Positions 1-8,179 of a stretch of DNA of 14,333 nt are shown here, one piece after another (the stretch's first letter is position 1; the number at the start of each line of letters is the position of its first letter). The stretch is from contig DPWT01000046.1 in the NCBI GenBank assembly GCA_003527555.1, positions 1 to 14,333 of the forward strand, read 5' to 3'. Under the pieces are notes generated by a model that was not told the origin of the DNA, made no database searches, and saw only the letters and a list, made by a program, of their open reading frames with translations. This DNA comes from Verrucomicrobiales bacterium (GTDB lineage: Bacteria > Verrucomicrobiota > Verrucomicrobiia > Verrucomicrobiales > Akkermansiaceae). Made by a program: the position numbers and the translations under genes.

Positions 1-393
1 ATTCTCTGGGAAAAATTTGATCGTTATGTTGAAGGCTCGGATTTTGCTGTATGGGCCATGAGCATAGCCCGGTTTTGTATTTTAAATTGGCGCCGTAAAC
101 AGTCTCGGCTGGCTTTACCGCTCGACGATGACGTCTTGATTAAGCTAGCCGATGAATCGGTCAAAGTAAGCTGCGAATTTGATGATTTGCGGGGATACTT
201 GAGAGATTGCTGCACAATAATTCCCTCTCAAATAATGAAGGTGTTACATGCACGCTACAATCGTGATGAAAAAGTTTCCAGCATTGCTAAAAGAAAAAAC
301 AAAAGCGTCCGCTCAATTTATCTCACCTTACAAAAGGCACACAACATGCTGCTTGATTGCGTAGAACGAAAAATGGGCCGCTCATTACAATAA
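1..393 (+). CDS. ECF-type sigma-70 family RNA polymerase sigma factor (5'-partial)
   Basis: The reading frame is open from base 1 to the TAA at 391-393, so the true start lies upstream of the window; the ATG at 58 is internal. The first residues (LWEKFDRYVEG, then FAVWAMSIARF and NWRRKQSR) match sigma region 2, which binds core RNA polymerase and the -10 element. After a linker rich in acidic residues, the C-terminal part (from about LRDCCTIIPSQ to VERKMGRSLQ) fits region 4, with a helix-turn-helix around SSIAKRKNKSVRSIYLTLQKAH that would read the -35 element. The short length and style resemble the Rhodopirellula/Verrucomicrobium sigma-70 subfamily common in planctomycetes and Verrucomicrobia. 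The next gene starts 11 bases downstream on the same strand and encodes a membrane FecR/LamG protein, a usual partner of such factors. The class is clear; the regulon cannot be told from sequence. Confidence 0.88.
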   Translation: MLWEKFDRYVEGSDFAVWAMSIARFCILNWRRKQSRLALPLDDDVLIKLADESVKVSCEFDDLRGYLRDCCTIIPSQIMKVLHARYNRDEKVSSIAKRKNKSVRSIYLTLQKAHNMLLDCVERKMGRSLQ

Positions 394-404
394 AAATATC
401 AGAT

Positions 405-2009
405 ATGAAAGCTGACGCCTACCCATCCAAAGAAGTCGACAAATTGGCACTTTTGGCCAGTGACGGGGCACTGGATAAAGATCAAACAATTATCTTTCGT
501 GATATGATCATGAACGACCCCATAGCAAGAAGAAGGATTACCCGCTCTTTTTACCTACAATCGTGTCTGGGAGAAGAGCTCAAATCCCTAGAACTCGTAA
601 ATACCCAACCAAAAAAAGTTCAGCTAACAATGCGGCTTGCCGCGATAGCAGTTCTTATTTTAGCAGTGGTTATTGTATTCTTTGTATTACCGAAAACAGG
701 TCAAAATGATACTGAACCCACCATGGCTATCGGTATTACCGAAAACAAAAATGTTGCCGTTATCAGCAAACACGTTGATGTCGCTTGGGGTAATGACACG
801 AGCTTAAAAAAATCCAAACGGAAGTCACAAATACCTCTCGAGCCATGTATCATAGAAATCGAATCGGGCTTAGTGCAAATTGACTTCTTCCACGGCGCTA
901 CGGTTTTATTAGAAGGCCCGTCCAAGTTCCAGGTGATCAATTCTGAACAAGGGAGACTTATTCATGGCAAGCTCTGTGCTGATGTCCCACCCCCAGCTAT
1001 TGGTTTTGAGATTCTTACAGGCGGCTTCAAGGTAGTCGATCTTGGCACTTCCTTTGGCATGAGTGTCGACTACGAAGGCTCAGGTGAAGTCCATGTTTTT
1101 GACGGGGAGGTCGAAGTCTGGCACCCCGAAGAGGATAAACAGATATTACTTCAACAGGGCCAATCAATAAGCATACGAGGGAATTCTGTTGTAGTAGGCA
1201 AATCACGTTCCCAAGTGTTCACCCGATCAGAGAGCTTAGATTATAAAGTTGAAAGAAAAATCACTGAATCAAACCAAATATCCAAGCAACTTATTGAGGA
1301 CGAGGATGTGGTTTTGTATTACACGTTCTCAGGTGCTGATCACTGGGCAAGAAAAGTGAAAAATAAAGCTATCCATGGCAGAAAGGGTACCGACGGTGCA
1401 ATTGTCGGCTGTCACACAACACAAGGTCGTTGGCCAGGAACACAGGCTTTGGGTTTCAATAGCTCATCAGACCGAGTCAGACTTAATCTACCTGGAAAAT
1501 TCAAGGATATCACAATGATTACTTGGGTGAAGATGAAAGATGTTCTGGGTGAGAACTTGGCATTATTAAATCCAGAAACCGAACAAGATCATTTTCTACA
1601 TTGGAGTATCATTTCCTCAAAAACAAAAGAACTGCAACAACTGCATTTTTCCGAAACAAGTCAGGCCAAAGGTCTCATTAGAGGCAGAACTCATTATCAC
1701 TGTAATAAGAATCTGCATCAGCAGCTGCTAACTGGTGAATGGGCTCATCTTGCCCTTGTCTATGATACGCAGAGAGGAAAAGTTAAGCACTACGTTAATG
1801 GTAAGCTAGTCGGGACAAACGACATCAAAAAAGTCAATCCGCTGAAAGTTGGAATTGCAGACATCGGTAATTGGCCACAAGAAGAGTGGGCCAAAGGAAC
1901 AAAATTTGAAATACGACATTTGGTAGGCTCCATGAGCAAATTCCTAATTGCCAAAAGAGCTTTTTCAGAAACCGAGATCCAACATATCTATGAAACAGAA
2001 AAACCTTAA
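405..2009 (+). CDS. FecR and LamG domain membrane protein, putative sigma-factor regulator
   Basis: I chose the ATG at 405, giving 534 residues; a TTG at 357 in the same frame would overlap the sigma gene. No Shine-Dalgarno is visible, so translation may be coupled to the sigma gene that ends 11 bases upstream. Residues 1 to about 70 are a charged, probably cytoplasmic anti-sigma-like segment (PIARRRITRSFYLQSCLGEE). One transmembrane helix follows at about 76-96 (MRLAAIAVLILAVVIVFFVL). A FecR-like domain spans about 149-259, with the typical run of short beta strands (ALVQ-type ESGLVQIDFFHGATVLLEGP, then FKVVDLGTSFGMSV and VHVFDGEVEVW). The C-terminal half, about 320-532, is a LamG/concanavalin A-like fold (ITMITWVKM, WAHLALVYDTQRGKVKHYVNGKLVG, ending FLIAKRAFSETEIQHIYE). 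LamG folds often bind sugars or protein. By family analogy it senses something outside the cytoplasm and controls the sigma factor; that role is inferred. Confidence 0.85.
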   Translation: MKADAYPSKEVDKLALLASDGALDKDQTIIFRDMIMNDPIARRRITRSFYLQSCLGEELKSLELVNTQPKKVQLTMRLAAIAVLILAVVIVFFVLPKTGQNDTEPTMAIGITENKNVAVISKHVDVAWGNDTSLKKSKRKSQIPLEPCIIEIESGLVQIDFFHGATVLLEGPSKFQVINSEQGRLIHGKLCADVPPPAIGFEILTGGFKVVDLGTSFGMSVDYEGSGEVHVFDGEVEVWHPEEDKQILLQQGQSISIRGNSVVVGKSRSQVFTRSESLDYKVERKITESNQISKQLIEDEDVVLYYTFSGADHWARKVKNKAIHGRKGTDGAIVGCHTTQGRWPGTQALGFNSSSDRVRLNLPGKFKDITMITWVKMKDVLGENLALLNPETEQDHFLHWSIISSKTKELQQLHFSETSQAKGLIRGRTHYHCNKNLHQQLLTGEWAHLALVYDTQRGKVKHYVNGKLVGTNDIKKVNPLKVGIADIGNWPQEEWAKGTKFEIRHLVGSMSKFLIAKRAFSETEIQHIYETEKP

Positions 2010-2164
2010 GACCATAAAACAACCGAGTAAAATTTGTTTCACATCAGAATCCACTCCAAACACAAATTTCATATTGCTCTAACGCCTCATCATCATAGTT
2101 CAAAATACTACAAAGACTTTCAGTTAATCATTCCCATCATGCTTGTTTCTGCCACGCTGAACTC

Positions 2165-4408
2165 ATGAAGAGACTCCGCCAACGTATTGACACGTTGCTG
2201 AAATCACCCGAATACCGTCCACTCAACAAGTCTGAGTTCGCACGTAATCTCCGGGTCAAACCCAACGAACGCGCTGCTTTGCGTGAAGAACTTCTCCGAT
2301 TGGAGAATAAAGGCATCATCGTAAGGGGGAAAAAAGGTCGGTTTTCACTTCGCTCTAAATCATCTAAAGGGCCCAAAAAGGGTAACCAAGCACTCCTCAT
2401 CGGCACTCTTCGATTTCAGAGCAACGGTAACGCATGGTTCTACCCCGATGCGAACGACGCTACCAACGAGGCCGCCGGCATGGACCTCAAAAAGTTTTCT
2501 CGCATATTTGTCTCATCCCAGAAAACAGGAACCGCCATGAATGGCGACCAAGTGGCCGTGCGAATTGATCGCATCGGCCAGCCAGAATGGACCAAGCACA
2601 GACGTGGAAAAAACCACCGTGCCGCCGGCATGGCCAAACCCGACGATGAGGCAGCTGGATACGTTGAAAAAATCATCGAACGCGGTATGGCACGCATCGT
2701 TGGCACCTATTTCCGCCGCGGAAAATTTGCCCATGTGCAACCGGACGACCTTAAAATCCCAGATGTCAATATTGAGCGCGACTCCTTACCGCAGGATAAA
2801 AAAGACGGCCCGAAGTCCGGTCAAGTCGTTGCCGTGGAACTCACAAGATGGGATAACCCGAACTCAAAACCCGTCGGTAGAGTCACCGAGGTGCTAGGTT
2901 GGCCAGACACTCCAGGCATCGATATGCTTTCCATCGTGCACAAGCACGGACTACGTGATGAATTCCCCGATGATGTGTTAGATGGGGCAAAACGTTTTGG
3001 CGATCACGTCACCGAGAAGGATATTGACGGACGCGACGACTGGCGAGAGCTCCCCGTCATCACCATCGACCCGCATGATGCCAAGGACTTTGACGATGCC
3101 ATCTCCGTGCAGAAGACCAAAGATGGATGGCAACTCGCCGTGCACATCGCCGATGTTTCGCACTATGTAAAACCCGGCTCTGCACTCGACAAGGAAGCAA
3201 GTGGGCGTGGCAACTCGACCTACATGGCGGATCGCGTCCTTCCGATGATCCCACGCGAGCTGTCCAATCATCTTTGCTCGCTAATGCCGGAGGTTGATCG
3301 ACTCACCCAGTGCTGCCTGATGAAGGTGAATCAGGACGGCAAAATTCGCTCTGCTCGGTTTACTCGCGCCGTGATCCACTCTAGCAAACGGTTCACTTAC
3401 GAAGATGCCCAAGACATTTTGATGGCACCGGATAAAAACCGGGGCGACACCATCACCGATATGCTACATGAGGCGTGGAGCTTGGCATCGTTACTCAGAA
3501 AACGGCGATTCGAAAACGGCGCTCTAGATCTCGATATGCCGGAAGTCAGCGTTGTGTTAGACAACAAAGGAAAGCCCACAGGAATCGAAAAAAGCGATTA
3601 TAACGAGTCCCACCAGCTGATCGAGGAGTTCATGCTCGTTGCCAACGAGTCAGCCGCCAAGTTACTAAAAAACCGAGGCCAGACAACGATTTACCGAATC
3701 CACGAGGATCCTGATCCCGACCGATTGAATGAATATGCTGAACTCGCTCGACTGCACGGATACAAACCTGGCAACTTGACCAACAAAAAGCATGTCCAAA
3801 AATTGCTGGATGATGCCAAAGGGTCACTTGAAGAACCCGCTATCAAGATCGGCTTATTAAAATCACTCAAGCGCGCCGCCTATTTCCAAGACCCGCTCGG
3901 TCACTACGGATTATCAAAAGCCGACTACTGTCACTTCACCTCCCCGATCCGCCGCTACGCCGACCTCATCGTCCACCGCGCTCTACAACCTCACCTCGGC
4001 AACCCCCCAGAGAAACGTGACCGACTGCCCTCGCCCGGCGAGGCCGCGCAGATCGCCCAGCACATTTCCGAAACCGAACGCACCTCAGCCGAGGCGGAAA
4101 ACGAATCACGCAGACTGAAAATGCTCCAGTACCTACACATGTGCTCACTGGAAAAAGACCCGCCTGTTTTCAAAACCGTGGTCACCGACGTTCGCCACTT
4201 CGGCCTGTTTGTGGAAGCCATCGACATCATGACTAAGGGGCTCATCAAGAGTGAAGACTTCAGCCCCGGCGAATGGCGCTTCGAAGCCAATCTCCTACGC
4301 TTCACAGGACCTAATGGTCACAGCTACCAAGTCGGCCAGCAATACGACTGCATCGTCGCCAACGTCGATATGGAACGCCAGATGGTCGACTTTAAATTCG
4401 TCGAGTAG
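2165..4408 (+). CDS. rnr: Ribonuclease R (3'-5' exoribonuclease)
   Basis: The 747-residue product is a complete RNase II/R family enzyme that degrades RNA from the 3' end, including structured RNA, in the cytoplasm. Residues 1 to about 65 form the winged-helix domain of RNase R (LNKSEFARNLRVKPNERAAL, then LLRLENKGIIVRGKKGRFSL). Two cold-shock/OB domains follow at about 75-240. The RNB catalytic domain, about 290-630, carries the metal-binding signature IDPHDAKDFDDAISV with aspartates 302, 308, 310 and 311, then VHIADVSHYV and the RNA-binding HFTSPIRRYADL motif at 590-601. An S1 domain (VVTDVRHFGLFVEA onward) covers about 662-747. The protein stops right after the S1 fold and lacks the lysine-rich tail of the E. 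coli enzyme. The start ATG has no Shine-Dalgarno. It is separated from the upstream gene by 155 bases and probably has its own promoter. Confidence 0.97.
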   Translation: MKRLRQRIDTLLKSPEYRPLNKSEFARNLRVKPNERAALREELLRLENKGIIVRGKKGRFSLRSKSSKGPKKGNQALLIGTLRFQSNGNAWFYPDANDATNEAAGMDLKKFSRIFVSSQKTGTAMNGDQVAVRIDRIGQPEWTKHRRGKNHRAAGMAKPDDEAAGYVEKIIERGMARIVGTYFRRGKFAHVQPDDLKIPDVNIERDSLPQDKKDGPKSGQVVAVELTRWDNPNSKPVGRVTEVLGWPDTPGIDMLSIVHKHGLRDEFPDDVLDGAKRFGDHVTEKDIDGRDDWRELPVITIDPHDAKDFDDAISVQKTKDGWQLAVHIADVSHYVKPGSALDKEASGRGNSTYMADRVLPMIPRELSNHLCSLMPEVDRLTQCCLMKVNQDGKIRSARFTRAVIHSSKRFTYEDAQDILMAPDKNRGDTITDMLHEAWSLASLLRKRRFENGALDLDMPEVSVVLDNKGKPTGIEKSDYNESHQLIEEFMLVANESAAKLLKNRGQTTIYRIHEDPDPDRLNEYAELARLHGYKPGNLTNKKHVQKLLDDAKGSLEEPAIKIGLLKSLKRAAYFQDPLGHYGLSKADYCHFTSPIRRYADLIVHRALQPHLGNPPEKRDRLPSPGEAAQIAQHISETERTSAEAENESRRLKMLQYLHMCSLEKDPPVFKTVVTDVRHFGLFVEAIDIMTKGLIKSEDFSPGEWRFEANLLRFTGPNGHSYQVGQQYDCIVANVDMERQMVDFKFVE

Positions 4409-4446
4409 ATTATGATAATGATTGTTAAGGTGATGAATGAGCGCCA

Positions 4447-6621
4447 TCACATCCGCACCAGCCCCAAAGCCTCAAGCGCTTTCACCAAATCGGCAGGCAG
4501 TTGTCCTTTGCTCCGCTCCCCCATCTCAACTCGGGTGCGCACAAGCACACCCTCGACATGAGATTCACATGCCACAAGAATTCGCATGGACTCGTTAACC
4601 AAATCCCAGTTGGTATCATTTTCCAGCGCTTGCCAGCCGCAGCCACGGATCGCATCCAGAATCTGTAGCCTATCTAACTTGTCACCACCATACCACCATT
4701 GCGCCTCATAGTCGTTGAGGCGCTCCATGCGATCAATGAGCATACACTCCCTTTTGCGAGAGGCTTTGCGCACCCGCCCTCTCCATCGCAAGCTATACAT
4801 CAAACGCGCAAATGAACGCACACGCGGCTGCACCAATGCGGCAACGCCTAACCAAAATTTAGCGCCTAAATGATCAAACCCCACGGGTAAAGGACGAGTC
4901 GGCTGCATATTAGTGCATAGTTGCTGATATCCTGCTGTAGCCATTAATCCATGATAAATGACTGCACCACTGTCGGCGGCCATCGCTCCACCTGCATAGA
5001 CTCGACCCTTCCAGCGTGCGCCACCACCGCGGACAAAGCGCTTTGGATAATCACGCATAAGCATGGCCTCCGCCTTCCCGTAGCCGTATTGCTGCTTAAA
5101 ATATCGCCATATTGATGTCCGACGCCGGTGCCATACGAATGCAGCACCACAGAAGCCTAATTTGTAACCTCCATCCCGCAGACGCCAACAGAAATCAACA
5201 TCGTCGCCTGCAACACGATATTGCACACTAAAGCCACCGATCCTCTCCAACACTTGTTTCTTAACCACCAGATTACAACCCGGCAGATGCTCCGCTTCGA
5301 TATCACCCAACAAAACATGAGAAGGCGCACCCGGCGCACACGCAACCACCGCTTCATGCACATCTTCCTTGTCTTCGGGTATGGGTGGCAAGTTTGGTCC
5401 ACCACATGCATCCCAGTTGTATGTTGAAAAAGAGTATGCCAACCAGGTCAGCCAAGCGGCATCCGGTTCGCAATCGTCATCCGTATAAGCGATGATCTCT
5501 CCCTTCGCTTCTTTAGCACCCAGATTTCTAGCAGCACTTAGGCCCACATGCTCGGTGCGCAACAGCCTGACACCATGATATTTTCCCACCACAGCCGCCA
5601 GATCATCGTCTGATCCGTCATCCACAACAATCACCTCATAATTAGCGTAACTCATCGCGCAAGCGGCACGCAGGCAAGCATCCATCCTTCGTGCTCCATT
5701 GTGCGTGCAGACGACAACTGAAAACATCAGCCCGTCAACGACATCCAACCCATGCTCCGGGGAACGTATTTCTGGCAACACGCTGCTCAGAGCATCCAAA
5801 GCGGGCTTCGCTTTACCACTACGATCGGTCACCCCGAACGACCACTCATTCATAACACGGTTTTGAAACCACCAATCGCTCCACGCATAGGCCGTGACAC
5901 CAGCCATGCCAGTTAGTAAGCATTCCTGCAAACACCACTCAAACACATCACTCTGATCACTTTCACTGCTGCGCTGTGTATCTAAACCAAACTCACTAAC
6001 TATCACAGGCCTATCACCCGACACATTATGCAAGCGTGGCAGATACGCTGAGAATTTATTCCTTTCCTCAAGAAAAACATTCATGGCTGTAAAGTCTGCA
6101 TTATCTGGTTCAAGGAACTCCGTTGTCGGAAAACTGGCATACGCAAAAAGCAGTTGAGGGCATTGTTTTTTGCCAATAGCAATGAGTTCCTCAATTGCGG
6201 CACGCACATTCTGCACTCCCATCCAGCGTACCATGTCCACTGGTATTTCATTAGCAACAAACACTCCGGCAAGCGCAGGATGGTCACCCCATACACTCAA
6301 CCCTTCTGTAAGATTCAATCGTGCCGCAGAATAGACGGACGGATTGGAAATAAAATCACAACACGATTGCCACTTTAGTCCGGCAAAAACCCACAGGCCA
6401 GCATTCCATGCTGCATCTAAAAGTCTAGGCGACGGCACATCGTATAGCCTCACCGCATTGAATCCTGCCGATGCTATCCGCATCATTTCCATGGCATCAT
6501 CAGCCACAGAATCTGGTCTAAGATCAGGAAATGGCCCATATGTGACCATTTTCAAGAACACACGCTCGCCGCCATCGCCAGAGGATCGGAAAAACTTTCC
6601 GTCTACCTGTAATCGTTTCAT
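4447..6621 (-). CDS. Fusion of clan GH-A-like TIM barrel and family 2 glycosyltransferase
   Basis: From the ATG at 6621 the protein has 724 residues; a GTG at 6636 would add five. Residues about 15-285 look like a clan GH-A (GH2-type) TIM barrel: LKMVTYGPF, FNAVRLYDVP, VFVANEIP with candidate acid/base Glu125, PVIVSEFGLD with candidate nucleophile Glu210, then EWSFGVTDRSGKAKPAL. Residues about 299-560 are a GT-A fold family 2 glycosyltransferase: MFSVVVCTHNG, EVIVVDDGS, LSAARNLGAKEAKGEIIAY, the nucleotide-metal motif TDDDC at 380-384, PGCNLVVKK, and the acceptor-side AGDDVDFCWRLR. The last about 160 residues are unassigned. I see no signal peptide or membrane helix, so it seems soluble. I recall related GH/GT2 fusions in other bacteria, linked to polysaccharide synthesis. 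The sugar donor, acceptor and hydrolase activity are unknown. The gene ends 38 bases from rnr, convergently. Confidence 0.88.
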   Translation of the reverse strand: MKRLQVDGKFFRSSGDGGERVFLKMVTYGPFPDLRPDSVADDAMEMMRIASAGFNAVRLYDVPSPRLLDAAWNAGLWVFAGLKWQSCCDFISNPSVYSAARLNLTEGLSVWGDHPALAGVFVANEIPVDMVRWMGVQNVRAAIEELIAIGKKQCPQLLFAYASFPTTEFLEPDNADFTAMNVFLEERNKFSAYLPRLHNVSGDRPVIVSEFGLDTQRSSESDQSDVFEWCLQECLLTGMAGVTAYAWSDWWFQNRVMNEWSFGVTDRSGKAKPALDALSSVLPEIRSPEHGLDVVDGLMFSVVVCTHNGARRMDACLRAACAMSYANYEVIVVDDGSDDDLAAVVGKYHGVRLLRTEHVGLSAARNLGAKEAKGEIIAYTDDDCEPDAAWLTWLAYSFSTYNWDACGGPNLPPIPEDKEDVHEAVVACAPGAPSHVLLGDIEAEHLPGCNLVVKKQVLERIGGFSVQYRVAGDDVDFCWRLRDGGYKLGFCGAAFVWHRRRTSIWRYFKQQYGYGKAEAMLMRDYPKRFVRGGGARWKGRVYAGGAMAADSGAVIYHGLMATAGYQQLCTNMQPTRPLPVGFDHLGAKFWLGVAALVQPRVRSFARLMYSLRWRGRVRKASRKRECMLIDRMERLNDYEAQWWYGGDKLDRLQILDAIRGCGWQALENDTNWDLVNESMRILVACESHVEGVLVRTRVEMGERSKGQLPADLVKALEALGLVRM

Positions 6622-6661
6622 TTCCTTCAGAGGCACGTCGCAGACTAAAGTTTTTAATCCT

Positions 6662-6723
6662 AAACTCCAAATACCAATTTACAAATTCCGGAACCCTGAC
6701 GAGACACAGGCAATTTGGAGTTT
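6662..6723. repeat. AT-rich inverted repeat in the divergent intergenic region before queA
   Basis: The arms AAACTCCAAAT (6662-6672) and ATTTGGAGTTT (6713-6723) are perfect 11-base complements separated by 40 bases. The surrounding 6651-6750 is AT-rich, with reiterated short words (CCAAAT, CCAATTT, AAATTCC on one side; AATTTGG and ATTTTAAACTTAGAA on the other). It lies between the divergent GH/GT2 gene and queA. It resembles dispersed intergenic repeats built from AATTTGGA-like words that I recall in several environmental bacterial genomes, but no second copy is visible here. It could also be a structured leader or a promoter region for both genes. Confidence 0.5.
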
Positions 6724-6755
6724 GGCATTTTAAACTTAGAACTTTAAAACCCCAT

Positions 6756-7757
6756 GTGCTCAAGACCACCGACTTCGACTACCACCTCCCCGAGAAACTT
6801 ATTGCCAGCCGTCCGCTCGTCGAACGAGCTGCATCCCGCATGATGGTCATTGACCGTAACACGGGAGAGATCGAGCATCATATGTTCACAGATTTCTCAA
6901 GTTATCTGAAGCCATACGATCTGCTCATACTTAACGACACTAAGGTCACACCCGCACGCTTTTTTTCCAATGATGGAAATATTGAAATCGTTTGCACCCA
7001 CAAACTTGGCGAACTCGAATGGGAGTGTCTAGTCAGACCTGGGAAAAAAATGAAACCCGGACGCAGCATCAAAATCGGCGAAGCGACGGGAACCGTCGAA
7101 TCTGTGTTAGAAAATGGTAATCGTATCATCCGCTGGGACCAACCTGTCGATGAGGAAGCCCACGGCCGTCTCGCCCTACCACATTACATGAACCGTGAAA
7201 GCGATCCTGCAGACCGCGACCGCTATCAAACCACCTTTGCGCGTGAAGAAGGTGCCATTGCCGCACCCACCGCAGGACTTCATTTCACCCCTGAAATTCT
7301 CTCTGAAATCAACCACACATTTCTTACACTCCACGTCGGAGTTGGCACCTTTCGCCCAATCAAAGCAGAATATGTAAAAGATCATAACATGCACTCCGAA
7401 CGCTACTCACTCAGTGCAGAAACCGCAGACCGTATCAATACAACACGCGAGCTGGGTGGACGCATCGTATCAACAGGCACCACATGCACCCGGGTGCTCG
7501 AAAGCATTGCCCAATCGCAAATGACAAATCTCGGACACATCAGCTCCACACGTGGCGAAACTGATATTTTCATCAATCCACCCCATGATTTCAAAATAGT
7601 TGACTCTTTACTTACAAACTTTCACCTCCCGCAGAGCACACTGATCATGCTTGTGTCCGCCTTCGCGAATCGAGAGTTGATCCTTGAAGCCTACGCCAAA
7701 GCGGTCGAAGCTAAATACCGCTTCTTTTCCTACGGCGACTGCATGCTGATTGTTTAG
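6756..7757 (+). CDS. queA: S-adenosylmethionine:tRNA ribosyltransferase-isomerase QueA
   Basis: This 333-residue cytoplasmic enzyme transfers and isomerises the ribosyl part of S-adenosylmethionine onto 7-aminomethyl-7-deazaguanine in the tRNA wobble position, giving epoxyqueuosine. Family signatures run along the whole length: FDYHLPEKLIASRP at 7-20, LLILNDTKVTPARFF, YQTTFAREEGAIAAPTAGLHFT, FLTLHVGVGTFRPI, GTTCTRVLE, LLTNFHLPQSTLIMLVSAFAN and the C-terminal YRFFSYGDCMLIV. Nothing essential appears missing, and the length is near the normal 340-360. The start is a GTG at 6756; an ATG two bases upstream is out of frame, and the in-frame sequence upstream holds no ATG close by. No Shine-Dalgarno is visible. 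No other queuosine gene is adjacent. It ends 15 bases from the convergent ydbL, with no recognisable terminator between. Confidence 0.97.
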   Translation: MLKTTDFDYHLPEKLIASRPLVERAASRMMVIDRNTGEIEHHMFTDFSSYLKPYDLLILNDTKVTPARFFSNDGNIEIVCTHKLGELEWECLVRPGKKMKPGRSIKIGEATGTVESVLENGNRIIRWDQPVDEEAHGRLALPHYMNRESDPADRDRYQTTFAREEGAIAAPTAGLHFTPEILSEINHTFLTLHVGVGTFRPIKAEYVKDHNMHSERYSLSAETADRINTTRELGGRIVSTGTTCTRVLESIAQSQMTNLGHISSTRGETDIFINPPHDFKIVDSLLTNFHLPQSTLIMLVSAFANRELILEAYAKAVEAKYRFFSYGDCMLIV

Positions 7758-7772
7758 CTAAAACAACAACTC

Positions 7773-8150
7773 TTATAACTGCTTCCATACACCGCTTGTG
7801 AGCTGCACCCAAGTTCCTTTGGGAGCAACTTTGCGGATACTTTTTGCACGAGCTTTTGCAACTGTGGTGACTGATGATTTTGTCATCGCAGCAATTGATC
7901 GATAAACCGTTTTGCGGTCAGTATTCTCAGCAGCAAGTATCCTAGCATTAGCTGCAGACACTGCCTTACGAGCAGTGAGATATCCTAGGTTGTTCTCACC
8001 GAAAGATCCATTTTTTTTCATAGCGACTACTTTACCGAGGCGCTCGGACATGCGCGCTTTAACCTCTGAAAGATCAGCGGCTTGAACGTGCGCAGTGAAT
8101 CCAGATAATAGAGTGATCAATGCAATAAGGTAAATACGGTAATGTTTCAT
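7773..8150 (-). CDS. ydbL: YdbL-like periplasmic protein (DUF1318 family)
   Basis: The product has 125 residues. Residues 1-24 form a clear Sec signal peptide (MKHYRIYLIALITLLSGFTAHVQA) with likely cleavage before ADLSEVKARM, so the mature protein is periplasmic. The mature part has the DUF1318/YdbL pattern: GSFGENNLGYLTARKA, then AAENTDRKTVYRSIA, a VAKARAKSIRKV helix, and the C-terminal APKGTWVQLTSGVWKQL, comparable with the GEYVQ...GKWV ending of E. coli YdbL. It is the last gene of a three-gene operon in the same order as E. coli ydbH-ynbE-ydbL, starting 29 bases after ynbE. In E. coli YdbL is reported to modulate YnbE assembly. Assignment rests on both sequence pattern and context; the mature N-terminus is longer than in E. 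coli. Confidence 0.88.
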   Translation of the reverse strand: MKHYRIYLIALITLLSGFTAHVQAADLSEVKARMSERLGKVVAMKKNGSFGENNLGYLTARKAVSAANARILAAENTDRKTVYRSIAAMTKSSVTTVAKARAKSIRKVAPKGTWVQLTSGVWKQL

Positions 8151-8179
8151 GACTGGTTAGAATTTTTAATTAAAATAAG

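Noticed and set aside
357..404. TTG start at 357 for the FecR/LamG protein.
   Set aside because: It would overlap the sigma factor gene by 37 bases and use a rare start codon; the ATG at 405 fits just after the sigma stop and gives a sensible N-terminus.
2030..2069. Inverted repeat AAATTTGT/ACAAATTT downstream of the FecR/LamG gene as a terminator or operator.
   Set aside because: It is an eight-base, almost purely AT stem with a 24-base loop and no T tract. In AT-rich intergenic DNA this is expected by chance. The rest of 2010-2164 shows nothing I can assign.
2541..2897. A 118-residue frame inside rnr on the plus strand, and other long opposite-strand frames in rnr, the GH/GT2 gene, queA, ydbH and metH.
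   Set aside because: All lie within strongly identified genes in other frames, have low-complexity compositions and no recognisable domain, and behave as shadow frames.
4430..4450. Hairpin GTGATG/CATCAC between the convergent rnr and GH/GT2 genes as a shared terminator.
   Set aside because: The stem has only six base pairs with a nine-base loop, includes the stop codon region of the minus-strand gene, and is not followed by a T run in either direction.
4447..6621. GH17-type laminarinase domain fused to GT2, as in beta-1,3-glucan synthases.
   Set aside because: Part of the barrel (FNAVRLYDVP) is GH17-like, but the TYGPF start and the EWSFGVTDRSGKAKPAL ending fit a GH2-type GH-A barrel better, and there are no GT2 membrane helices as in NdvB-type enzymes.
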